Assembly: GCA_018417955.1 (NCBI GenBank)
Contig: JACTVC010000003.1
Location: 2,170,001-2,234,000 of the forward strand
Origin: Laccaria trichodermophora
Taxonomy: Eukaryota; Basidiomycota; Agaricomycetes; Agaricales; Hydnangiaceae
DNA: 64,000 nt
Direction of reading: 5' to 3'
Below, in pieces: positions 45,233-57,200 of this stretch. The translations under genes and the position numbers were made by a program. Each line of letters opens with the position of its first letter. Positions within the stretch are counted from its first letter, which is position 1. The notes beneath the pieces were generated by a model. It worked only from the letters and a program-made list of their open reading frames with translations. It made no database searches and was not told the DNA's origin.

Positions 45233-47302
45233 TCATTTATGTCCGATAATCATAATGTCGTAATGATAGGTAGGGAAGACGTGATTCGGAGTTGGCAATG
45301 TCTCCTGCCAGCGTTGAGTGTTGGAGGTCCTCAATTCCAGGCTTAGTTTGCGCAGATTGGATGCAGCAGGTGCCCTGGAGCAATCTGAGGCGATGGTCAC
45401 GGTAATCATCATTAACTCCGTTCTCGAAGTTGCAGCATTGTTCAAGGAAGATTCAGTTGTCGGTCTGAAGATTCCTCCTGAGTCTGGTATTTGCGGCACA
45501 GAAGGGATTTTCGATACAAGAATAGATACTGAGCTTGATGCCAGAGGTTCCGCAGCCCCTCCTATACTCTGACCCTCATTTGCAGCGGGGTCGCGCGCAA
45601 AGTCCGGTTCTATGGTAGGAGAGGGAAGCCCTTTCGAGACTATGGACCCAACCCCTTCTTGGGATATTGCTCGGATGAACTCAGTAAGAGTTTCAGAGTA
45701 GATTCGAGAGTCGGTAAGGAGATGGAAACATAGCTTCACTCCTCGAGCGTGTCTTCGTTTCCAAATCTTTCCACCAATTCTCCGAGGCTCTGCCCATCGT
45801 GATACTTGCAGACACCGAATAGATAACCTATTATCCGTCCGGTAGTCCTTATTGGCTTGATCGCGCAAATATGCAGCAATCATCTCCATGAGACCTTTGG
45901 GCATTAGGTTGTAACTCTCCTCCTTCGTCTGTAAATTCCTTATAAAACATTTAGGGAACAGCTTTGGCCCATGTTGCAGCCTGTGGTAGGTAGGCAATAA
46001 CTCTGTTTGACTTAGATGAGAGGCTGGTAATTGCCAAAAGGTCAAGTCATAGTTCAATGAGAGGCAGTCCTGTTTTCGTTTATGAGAGTAGTTTGCCAAG
46101 ACTTGTAAGATCCGTTCTATGATCGGATTCACTCGTGTGACTTTAGGTGATATATTAAGTCCAATTCCACCAGAAGCCTCAAGTCTAGTGAAAGAGGTCG
46201 GAATTTTCTCGCCTAGGCCAACCGATCGAGGATGAGTCTCGCCTTGATCCTTATCCTTGATCACTGTCGCCTCCCATAGGCTGTTTGATTCACTACATGT
46301 AAACCATTCCGACTTGGCTAGTAACAAATACAGATCTGTCGCACAAGTTTTTGCTGTAGTTCTGAGACTGTTAGGTTCGGGGTTATTCACACTCTCTAAA
46401 GCTGCGGGCATCTCATTCGCACTTCTGCGAAACGTATGCATTCTATTCGCGCCTATTGTGGCAGCGGGGTAGGAAGACAGTCTTACTAGGACTGAATAGT
46501 CTATTAGGAGTGGGCTTCAAGGATCTACTCCCACTCTCTCCGTCCTATTCAGTTCTGATTCCAACTCCTGCGATCGTGTGGTTTGACTAGAGATCATAGT
46601 TGTACTATGACATAGTACGCTGGGAGTCGTATAAGCCCATACAAAGCTTCCCCATTTTTGGTTATAGAAAGATTTCATCGAGACTTGAGGTGCTTGATTC
46701 TTCGTTTTAACTATCTGGGAAACTTCCCAATGTAGGTCCCTCTCGACCACGTAAGAGACATTCGAATCGGAGCATCCTACTAGATGTGCTCTTCGACAGT
46801 CTTCCATTTGTTCCAGTAGCAATAGGTTGTTGAGTACTAAAGCATCCTCTACAGCGGTAGAGGTGGCGGTTTCAGAAGTACGGTTTGACGGTATAGCAAC
46901 AGGTTCTATCCAGACTAGTGGATCCTTGATGACCTCAAAATTCCAGAATCCTTCCTTCTCAATTTGACTGTATGAAGACACTTGGGTTCTGTCATTCTGG
47001 ATTTTGGATTGGATAACCACGCTCGAGGCTGCGGGCCTGCCGGCGTCAGCAGAGTAAGTTTTCCATGTAATCCTGTCAGGGGTCTCTGTATTGAGGCGGT
47101 TCTTATGATTCCGAGAGATTGTAAGGTTTGAGGATGTTCCCACTAAAGCCATATCATTTAAGTAATGGAGACTTATGAACATGGGTCTGGATACATTCGT
47201 GAGGGCAGGCTCTTTGGTTATTGTCTCTGGTTCACTTTTCTCCTCAATTCGACTTAGCGGGGAAGCTAGGGTCTCATCACCCTTGATTCTAGCATGTATG
47301 GC
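45233..47302 (-). pseudogene. Outer element: central coding region, frame-broken
   Basis: Two open segments (47182-46517 and 46441-45233) match successive parts of the inner long frame: SSYSQIEKEGFWNFEVIKD against SSYSQIGKEEFRIFGVIKD, and LRKLSLELRTSNTQRW against LRKLSPRSRTSYAQHW. The 3' part up to 47302 was cut by the inner element at GCTGC. No enzyme domain is recognised. Confidence 0.6.
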
Positions 47303-47305
47303 TGC

Positions 47306-47677
47306 TGTGAAACCGAAGGGCTGATCGGGACTTCTCGACGAAGGCGTGAGTGCGAGATGGCGGCGGAGAATATTCGGGGTACGCGAGAGAGTGTTTGTAA
47401 CGTGGTGCCGTGAGGCGATACCACGTTGAGAATATCCTGTGACCCAGGAACTGGGGCGCGGTCACCCGGCGCAGGACTCTTGTATCCCGGAGGGGAGGCA
47501 TAAGGTTGCCTAGCCGTATAGAAAAGGGGTGACTCCGTCCACATGTAAAGTATAATGTGGTTGCAAAGTGAGTATATTTGTTGTGAATGCAATGCTACAC
47601 AGAGCAGTGACAAATACAAGTAAATATGATGGTTCTAAGTCACGCAAGAAGTATACTTATACTACCATGCCGTTACA
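47306..47677 (-). repeat. 3' LTR of inner element
   Basis: 372 bp, TGTGAAACC...GTTACA. One difference from the 58756 LTR (CCGTGAGG against CCGCGAGG, a CpG change). The PPT AAGCCCCCCC borders it at 47678. Confidence 0.95.
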
Positions 47678-47689
47678 AAGCCCCCCCGT

Positions 47690-48284
47690 GAGATTGGAGC
47701 ATCATCTAGAGAATACTTGTTGGATAGTTCAATCTATCTGTTCAGATATTTGATGTCCGTGATGGCGGTGGGGAGACCAGGAGTAGTTAGCATGAGGAGG
47801 AAGCGATATGGATGGAGATCTTGTTCTTTGTGAAGTCCTCGTTCCCAAGGAAGTGGCAGACAGGTCCACAGTCGTATATGTACTTGACTCATGTAATATG
47901 GTCGGTAGTGACATGATCTTGACTAGGGTAAGCATAGTATATGTTTCCGATTCCGCCACCAAGGAGTAGATGCCTGGACTGTATGGAAGCATAGGGATCC
48001 TAAGCTGCGACATCATAGTGTCTCCTATATAGAAACTATAATTTGCGTATAGCTCTATAGTCGTGAGAGCATGAGTGATAGTTGCTAACAATAGGATGAA
48101 TAGCTTCGCGTCGTTAGTGGGAGTAAGGAGTCAAAATGGACGAATCAGAAGGTTTGGTCTGCGCAAGGCAGGGGATTGTTTAGGAAGTGAAGCATAGTAA
48201 TCGTGACGGAGGTGAAGGGGAGGAATTAGAGAGCAATGATATGGGGATCCATTTCTGCTATAAGATGGAAGGGCTTGTGGGTAA
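47690..48284 (-). other. 3' non-coding part of inner element
   Basis: Between the stop of the long frame and the PPT. It corresponds to 38833-39370 of the outer element. No ORF. Confidence 0.55.
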
Positions 48285-51200
48285 TTAAATCCCAGACATA
48301 CAGATAGAGCTGGTAGTCAAGACTAGATCGAGGGGGAAGGCACCAAGCACAGTGACGGCTCGCGAGGTACAGCAAGGGTTGCAAGATGACTGTAGTCCTT
48401 GAAGAATCAGCCTGTGAGTTAGCGACGATCCGACCATGGGGGCTCTTGATACAGTCACTACATCATCCTGAGCGTTTATTCTGAATATACGCTTCACAGT
48501 TAGTCGCGATCCGTTTGCTTCAGCGACTATAGCAGTTCGGACAGGCTCGAGCTCCCATGCGGCTGGCATTTTACAAGGCGATAAGTCGAGCAGGAGGGAT
48601 TCTAGGGAGATTGCACTGTCGGAATCATTCATTGACTGATTATCGAACCTCTCTCCACAGGGTGAGACTTTATCATCTGCCGCATTTTGGCTATTTGAAA
48701 CAGAGTGCAGCCCAGTGCCGTCTGAAATGGTTTCGGTTAACGTAGCTTCAGATCTTACAGACAAACTTCTTGCTGCAGGGGGTTCCGGTTCCCATGACCG
48801 AGCAGCGGGATGGCGAATCGCGCTCTTTGTTAAGTCATCCGTTTTCTCGTTGGTGTTTACTTTGAGGCCAACCCTACAGTCACATACAGAATAGCCGTTA
48901 TCGCTTCTAGTACAATCATTAGCGTTCAGTGTAGGGTGTAGTGACTCGTGGGGGAAGGGAAGTTCTTTCATTCGGAAAGGGGGAATTTCCATTTCTCGGC
49001 TCATTATTTTAGAACACATGACATCATAGATCCCACTCGGTTGAACGAATCGACCTTTAACTAGGTTCAGATAAATTCCTCCTGAGCATGGTCGAATATG
49101 AGGGTTGAAATTTGAAATAGATTCCTTCTCCTTCGGGGCTTCCATTGCCGACAGTCCCCCAGAATTCCAAACCGGATTGAGTGAAACCACAGGGTTTGGT
49201 AGGTTCAAGTTGCCCTTCGATATGGCTGATATTTCGCTGGTACCAGTGCTCCCGTAATTGGACCAGGCGTTAATTCTAGCGGCAAGGTCGATCGGGGTCT
49301 CTAGAGCAGCGTGTAGATCGCGCTTAAGAGGATAGCTTTTGTATATAGAGAAACATGGGTTATCTGAACGACGAACGTCTACTTCCCAATTGATGTCGAA
49401 CGGATATTGTTCAGGGCATGGTGAAGAATTCATGACCTCAGATGAGGGCACAGTCAGGCGAGCTCCCTTGTAGGGGCGATATGTTCTGTTGTTCATCATT
49501 TGATTTATTTGTAATGGCCGGTCTGCGGAATTGTCGTGGGGGCTTCCTGCGTAGAGGACAGAGAGGGCATGTATGATGATATGAATGAGCCTAGAGGGGT
49601 GGACTGGGATAGTCACACAACAGTGTTTTCCAGGGCTCAATTGATTTATCATTATATCCAGTGAAACAGTATACGTTCGTCGTGAAAGAACTTGAGTTGA
49701 CTTTAGGAGCGGAGAGCTCATCATGGTTCGATGACTCATCCTAGTCTTCCGATAGGTACTATAAATAGCAGAGTATGCTTTATTGCTCAAGTTCATGATA
49801 GGGCAACAGAACAACCCCCGTAGTCGCGCTATTCCATAGCGGCATGGTTCAGTGCATGCGCTCCGAGTCTCAAGTTTGTATAGCGCCAAATCAATCTTAC
49901 TAGATCCTCCTTGGAAATGGTTCGCGAACATAGTCGCCTTGTGCCTGATTGAATCGACAACCAAGGGTAATCGACTTAGCTCTACCCAGTCCTTATTCCT
50001 CGGCATATAGGACTGTTTGGCACCGGAGGGGTAAGCCTTGAGGTCAATCTCTGGGTACAGTGAAAAATCTCCTTGTATCTCCGAATCACTAAAGCTCTCG
50101 ATCCTCGAAGTATTATTGAATTCATCCTTAGCTGCCTTTGCAGAGTTCGGAGGTTCTTTGTGCTTACCCTCGGCTGCGAGTAGTCTGGTGCAAGTGTCTA
50201 GGACTTGACTATCCTTGGTGTCTTCCTGTCGTCTTGTAGGGCAAGTGGCCTTAGGAGCAGTGGTCGCCCTAAACATTTTGTCCTTGGCTCCTTGGGCTAC
50301 GTCATGTCTTACAGCGTCTCGTTTTATGGGTAAGTCAACATTATTCAAAGCAGAGTTGATTTCATGTCTCGGGTCGCGGTGAACCATAGTAACGGCCCCC
50401 CAAGCGGCTAGGCGTTGATTGACCTTTTTAAGGTCTCGCGCCTGTTCTAAGGCTGCGTGATTGGTGATACAGGTGGTTCCTATTGCTTTATAGTAGATTT
50501 CTGCTGATTTAAATGTTCCCCTCCCCAGGGTGATTACTCGACTTGTACGCTTGGTGACTTCAACTGGCGTAGCCCCCCACTTGTTCGTTAGATTAACTTC
50601 ATATTGCTCCTTGTGTAGTTTTTCAACCAATGGAGGCATTTTGTTAATAACCTCCCATACTTCTTCCGACTTGGTTTGACTAAGGGTTATCTTGATATTC
50701 CTTACTCGTGTAGTCTGGCCTAGTCGTAGTCTGATCCTTAGGGTCAGTTTCAAGGCACTTATACATAGCCAGTAGGATTTATTCATCATAGGGGGTTTTG
50801 GTCCAAGATTATTCATGTGAGGATCCTTAACTCGTTCGAGGATGATTTCTAAGTCCGCGCTCCCCTGTCGTTCCACAACCCCACTTAGGAGGTCAGACCT
50901 GGGAGCTGCGATCATAGAGCAGGAAGAAACGTGATTTGGGGAACGGATGATCGCTTCACAGGGTATCGGCAGCAGGGTCTTTGATGTAGAATGAACAAGG
51001 GTCAAGACAGCTTGAACCTTCTCCTTAAGAGCTAGTCGTTCCAGTTGCAAGAGTTTTTCTAATAGTATCACGATTGAGTGACTCCCATAGCTCTTGACAG
51101 GATTGGATAAGAAAAATCCCAATGAGGCTTTTGAATGGATCATGAAGTCGAGCATGGGGGACCGCGCGGATTCGAGATCGAGTAGCATTTCTCTGGTCTG

Positions 51201-54200
51201 CCAAAGTCCTAGGCGGCATCGAAAGACAGGTTTTACTTCAGTATCTTCAGCAGTTTCGAGTCGGATTGACTCAGTCCAAATATCTGACAACGACACTTGA
51301 GATTCCTTCGAGAGTAGTCGACCTATAGCTTTAAGTTTAACTGGTTGTGCTTCATTCGCGGGTTCTGAGGTCGAATGAATATTAGGTAGCGGCGGGGTTT
51401 GAACTCGCGCTTTTACATGTCTTAATCGATCATTCACTTCACGGGCAGCAACGTCTCTGCACCATACTTTAGATGATTTTTCTCTAAACTTGAAGGATGT
51501 TTCTGGTTCAAAGTCAAGCGGCTTGTCTATGTTCCCAACCGTAGGGTTCTTCGGAAAGGCAGTAGTCTCCGGTCCCCAGGGGAAGTCATCTTTGAATCGA
51601 CCATCATGCTCTGGGGCAGCCTCTATCAGATACTCTATGATCTCTAGATCCCCATTAGCTTCTGCAGAATTTGCCGTCTTACGCAAGATTTCTTCATCTC
51701 GAGGCTGATTTACCCCAATATTCAGGTCGTGTAAGTGTCCTTCGTCTCGAGGTTTGTTCATAGTAACACCTGGGTCATGCAGATACCCGACTACTTCCCC
51801 CCCTAGAACGTACCACGGGAGAAGGTTGACCACGGTGGTGGTTAAGGAGGAGGCAGTCATCATGTCTTGACTCTCCATGCCTAAGGTAACAGTAAAAGGC
51901 TGGATGGGGGCCTCGTTCGAAGCCACGAAATCTGAGTGCTGTTTCGCGCTACGCTTAGGTTCTGTGCGTGCTACAGCCTTCCTATGAATGAAGAACACCG
52001 TCGTGTATGCTACTAGTACTTCAATCGCTAGATTGTCGCGCCGAGCTGAGGCGGCGAGTATTACGCGCCCAAATAATTCGCGATGTTCATTGATGAACCT
52101 GATGACACTTCGTTCGCTTACGGCTTGAAGATCCTCAACGGGTTTCGTTATTTTCGCAGGAGTTTGTTCCGAAACCCCAGTGACTAGAGATAGTCCTTTG
52201 CTTTTCCTTTTTTCGTGATGTCTAATTCCTCGCCAGTCATGGTGAACTTGAAGGGCCAGCACTCGATGATAAGTCGCAATCGGTAACGCTTCGGTTTGGT
52301 TAATAACCTCGTGCATTTTGACGGCGATGCTATCGCGCTTTATAGCAGCGAACGTTTCTTCTTCATTTTCATCGGGATCTGATTCTCCATGAATCTCATG
52401 AATAGCATTCCAGGGAACGTTACTCTTCCCCGAAGGCGGGCATTCCCAAAGGATGTGTTTGGAGCGGGCGCAAATGCACTCTTCGCGAGGCAAGTCTGGG
52501 TGTCTGTTAGACTTATCCTGTCCGCCGATTGCTCCTTTCCTTGTCCTGATAAGTGGGAATTCCTTTCCAGTCACGGTTATAGGCCCCCCAGCCCAGAACA
52601 ATTGGTTGAAGGGCTTAGCTTCAGTATTGCTAGCAAGACCCGTGTATCTTCCCTTGTCTGCTTCCTTACTATGGGTGTAGGGTCGTCTTTCATCTTTCGT
52701 AATACTAAGTTCTGCATTCGTAGCACACGCGGCATGCGAATGATTACAACTGTAGCTTGGCATAGATCTCTTGCGGTACTCGACTTGTAGCCAGGAAACT
52801 GGCAACCTCCGAATGCGAATTCGATTAACTTGGGCACGTTTTTCATTTATGAAATGGACTCTAAATCCGGTAATCATAATGTCGCAATGATATATAGGGA
52901 AGGCATGATTTGGAGTTGGTAATGTTTCCCGCCAGTGTTGAGCATAGGAGGTCCTCGATCTCGGGCTTAGTTTGCGCAAGTTGGATGCCGCAGGCGCCCT
53001 GAAGCAATCCGAGGTGATGGTAGTAGTAGACATCAACAGCCCGGCTCTCATGGTCATTGTATTGTTCGAGGGTGATCTGATCGCAAAACTGATGATCCTT
53101 GCTGGTTTCGATAATTGCTGCACAGAACCGTATTTCGATTCGTAAACATGTATAGAGTTCAGTACTAGAAGGTTCACGAATCTTCCTATACTCTGACCTC
53201 TATTTGCAGCGGGGTTGCGCGCAAAGTTCAGCCTTACGGTAGGAGCCGACGGGCCTTTCGAGACTTCGGACCCTTCCTTCTTCCATAAGTAATGAGGGGT
53301 CAAAGGTTGACACTGCAAGATTACAAGGGAAGTTGTTTCATCTTGAAATATTGTCTGGTTGGGCTCAATAAGAGTTTCGACGTAGATCAGGGAGTTGATA
53401 AGAAGATGGGAGTATCGCTTCTCTCGAGTTTGTTCTCGAGCACTTCTTCGTTTCTGAATCCTTCCATCAATTCTTTGAAGCCCTATCCAATGCGATACTT
53501 GCAGATTCATGAAGCCTTCGGGGATTGGACCATAACACCCCTCCTTAGTCTGTAAATTCTTCATAGAACATTTCGATAATACTGTCGGACCTTGTCGTGG
53601 CAAGTGATAGGTAGGCGGTAACTCCGTTTGATTTAAATGAGGAGTTAGTAATTGTCGAAGGGAGTAGTCATAATTCAATAGGGGGTGGTCCCATTTTTGT
53701 ATGGCCTTGGGCATTATATTATGTTCAACTCCATTAGAGGTCTCGAGTTTAGTAAAAGAGGCTGGAGTTTCCTTGACCAGTAGGTTGGGTCGAGGAAGGA
53801 TCTCGCTTTGATCCTCGCTTCTGTTAAGTTCGGGGTTATTTGTGCTCTTTAAGACTGCAGTCATTTTGTTCGCGCTTCTGCAAGACGCGTGCATTCTATT
53901 CGCGCCTTTTGTGGCAGCGGGGTAGGAAGACAGTCTTATCAGGATGGGGCCTATTGCGAGTGGACTCGGTAATCTTGTACTCGTCAATGGTTTAAGACAG
54001 TCTTCCTTATGGGGAGAGTCACGGGGGTCTACTCTTTCTCTTTCCGTCTTAGCCAGTTCTGATTCCAACTCATGTAGTCGTGTGGTTTGAATAGAGGTTA
54101 AGGTCGTATGACGCTGTAGTATGCGGTGAGACGTATAAGCCCATGTGAAGCTTCCCCATTCTTGGTCATGGAAGTATATCACCAGGACTTGAGGTGTATG

Positions 54201-57200
54201 ATTCTTCGTGGAAACTATCTGGGAAGCTTCCAAAAGAGGGCTCCATTCAACCACGCAAGAAACGTCTGAATTGGAGCATCCTGCTAAATGTTGCTTTCGA
54301 CAGACTTTTACTCGTTCCAATAGCGTTAGATTATTGCATACTAAAACATCCTTAACAGCGGTAAGGATGGGAATTTCAAAGGTATGATTCGTTGGTATAG
54401 CGACGTGTTGTATCCAGACCTGTAGATCCTTGATGACCCCGAAGATCCGGAATTCTTCCTTTCCAATTTGACTGTACGAAGATGTTTGGGTTCCGTCATT
54501 CAGAACCTTGGATTGAGTAGCCGCGCTGGGGGCTGCGAGCCAATCGGGGTCGGCAAGGCAAACTTCCCGGGTAATCTTATCGGCGGCCTTTGTATTGAGG
54601 TAGTTCCCGTAATTCTGAGAGATTGTAGGGTTTGGGGACGCTCCTTCTGAAGTTATAACATCTAAGTAATGGGGACACGTAAAGATCGGTTTGGACACCT
54701 TCGTAATGATGGGGTTTGCAAGTAAGAGGACTTTAACGTCCCAGCGTATCGTATGAGACTGGAACGTAACCTCGCGCTCTTCTGCCATCATCTCTAGTTC
54801 CCTTTCCTTCTCGATTCGATTTAGCAGGGAGGCTAAGGTTTTGTCACTTTTGATTCTAGTATGTATGACCGCGCACAAGGCAGCGAACTGATTCAAGTTG
54901 GTGGCGTAAAGTTTCTGAGCAATTTTGTAGGAGGTCTTTGGCTCAGGATATTTCGCACTCTCGTGAGCAGCAATGGTTAAGGCCGCGACTTCGTGGGGTG
55001 AGGGCGTCCGTTTATCATCTTGTGAGGTCCCTAGGCTCGGAGATGTTCTTCCCTGAGTCAGGATATCTAAGGAATGGAGACTCATGAGCGTGGGCCTCGA
55101 TACGGATATGAGGGCGTGGTAGATGAGGACAATGTTCTCAATGTCCCAGATATTCGCACAGGACTCAATTAAGTCTTCACGCTCTACCGTCGCTGTTCCT
55201 GAATCGCATTCTCCTTCATTATGACTTGGCAAAGACGCTCGCATCTCGACTTCTCCGAACTCTCCTTGGGTAGCTGTGCCTACAGTTACAAGCCGTTTCG
55301 CGGTGACGGTGGAAGGTTCCCAGGTCTTATTGGTGGAAACAGTTGTTTCTGGATGGTTCGCGCTCCTGGGAGCTGCGGTTATTTTGGTTGAGCCCTTACT
55401 GGGTCTAGGCTTTCGATTCGAGCTTTGAGGAGCAATGGGATCCGGGAACCTGCCCACTAGGTTAATGTCGGTCAGCAAGTGGGGTCTTAGATGTTCAGGA
55501 CTGGATAACGGAGAGAGATTGTCGCTCGTGAAAGCGATAGCATCCAAGTCAGGTTTATTCATAGTAGTTACTCCTTTTCCCTTTCCCCTCTTAGTCGTTG
55601 AAGTCATGAGTTGATTTTTAACAGAGACGATGATGTCGCAGAGCCTGTGACTAAGGTTGTCATTTCTAGCATAAGGAGCTGTCGAACTCGTTATGCGAGG
55701 AGGCAGGGAGGCTTGCCAGTGGGCACCTGGATTAAACAATGATGGTTGACATCTAGAGAGTTGCCAGGTCATGTGGCTGAGGTCGCTATCCTTTATGATA
55801 GGGGCTATCGAAGTTATCGAGAGAGGTAGTGGAAAGATCTGTTCACGACCGCCTGGCTTGAACGGTGGCAGTCGATGATTAGGGCGTTGACGGGGAGGAA
55901 ATTCCCCAGAAGGTACAATCGCTAGATCTGTCGGGATCTGGGAGTTCTTAAGTAAGGAAATTGCCGAATCGACACTCATCGCAGTCGGGTTGTGATTCTC
56001 GAGAGCAGCGAGCATATGCGCTAACGAGGATGGGTAAGGAGTAGATCCAACATCCACTATGGCCAGGTCGTCATCTTTGAAAGCAGCAGGTATACACGCA
56101 ATCGTGGAAGGGGAACGTGTAGAGTTGGCATTCATCATGGCCGAGTCTTTACCCCCAGAAGCAGCGTGTGGTCGCACTATGGTAGGTACGGAGGGTACAG
56201 GAACGATGTTTGCTTTCATGGCCTGGATATTATCCTCAAAAGCAGCGGTTATACGCGCTATCGTGTATAGGGAAGACATGGGGTCGACATTCATCTTAGC
56301 TAGGTCGTTACTCTCATAGACAACGAGTATTCGTTTTAGCGTGGATGCAGGAGATATCGAGTAGTTGTCCGTCGTATCCAGGTGATTATTCTCAAAGGCG
56401 GCGGGTAATCGCATCATTGAGGGTACGGGAATGGTCTGCGTAGTTCGATGGATTGCTGCCTCTTCTTCATGCAGGGTAGTTGGGGATGAGGAGTTGTTGA
56501 TCCGCCAAGGGATACTGACTCCCTCGACCGCTGCGAGAGTTCGTGCTGATGAGGTTTCCAGGGGTGGTTGACTGGTTGGATCAACGGTAGGCTCGTTTTT
56601 GCTCAGTTGAGGGTTTGTCTGCGAGAGGGAGTTCCAGTTTTCAAAATCCTGACGTCGGCAGCTCTTCATGCAACTGCTGCGGGCATAGCCCAAGTTGGTT
56701 GGGAGAGTTTGATTCTTTGACGATGTCCGGATTACTGAAAGCTGAGAACCGTTGCTCGACATAACCGAAGCGTTACCCTCGAAAGCGGCGGGTGATTGCG
56801 CTATCGAAGGAGTGGGGAAAGCAGAGCCATCATCTGTTGTGACCGAGCCGTTAACCTGAAGAATGGCGGGCGTATACACCAATGTGGATAGGGGAGGGGC
56901 AAAGCCATCATCCGTCGTGGCTAGATCATCCTCGAAGGCTACGGGTGTATACGCTAACGAAAATAGGGGGAGTGAAGGGGTGTCGTCCATCAAAGTTGAA
57001 TCATTACCCTCGGAAGCAGCGGTCATTCGCGCTACTGAGGGTATGGGAGTGTAGCATGTGGCATGGGAAGATAGATGGTTTGTGGCCTCATCTTCACGCA
57101 ATCGGGGGCTTGTGTCTATGATAGGGTGATGACAGAATGGAAATCTCCCAGGGAGTACGATCACTCTGCTTGGCTGCAATAGGGATTCCTGGCCTTCAAG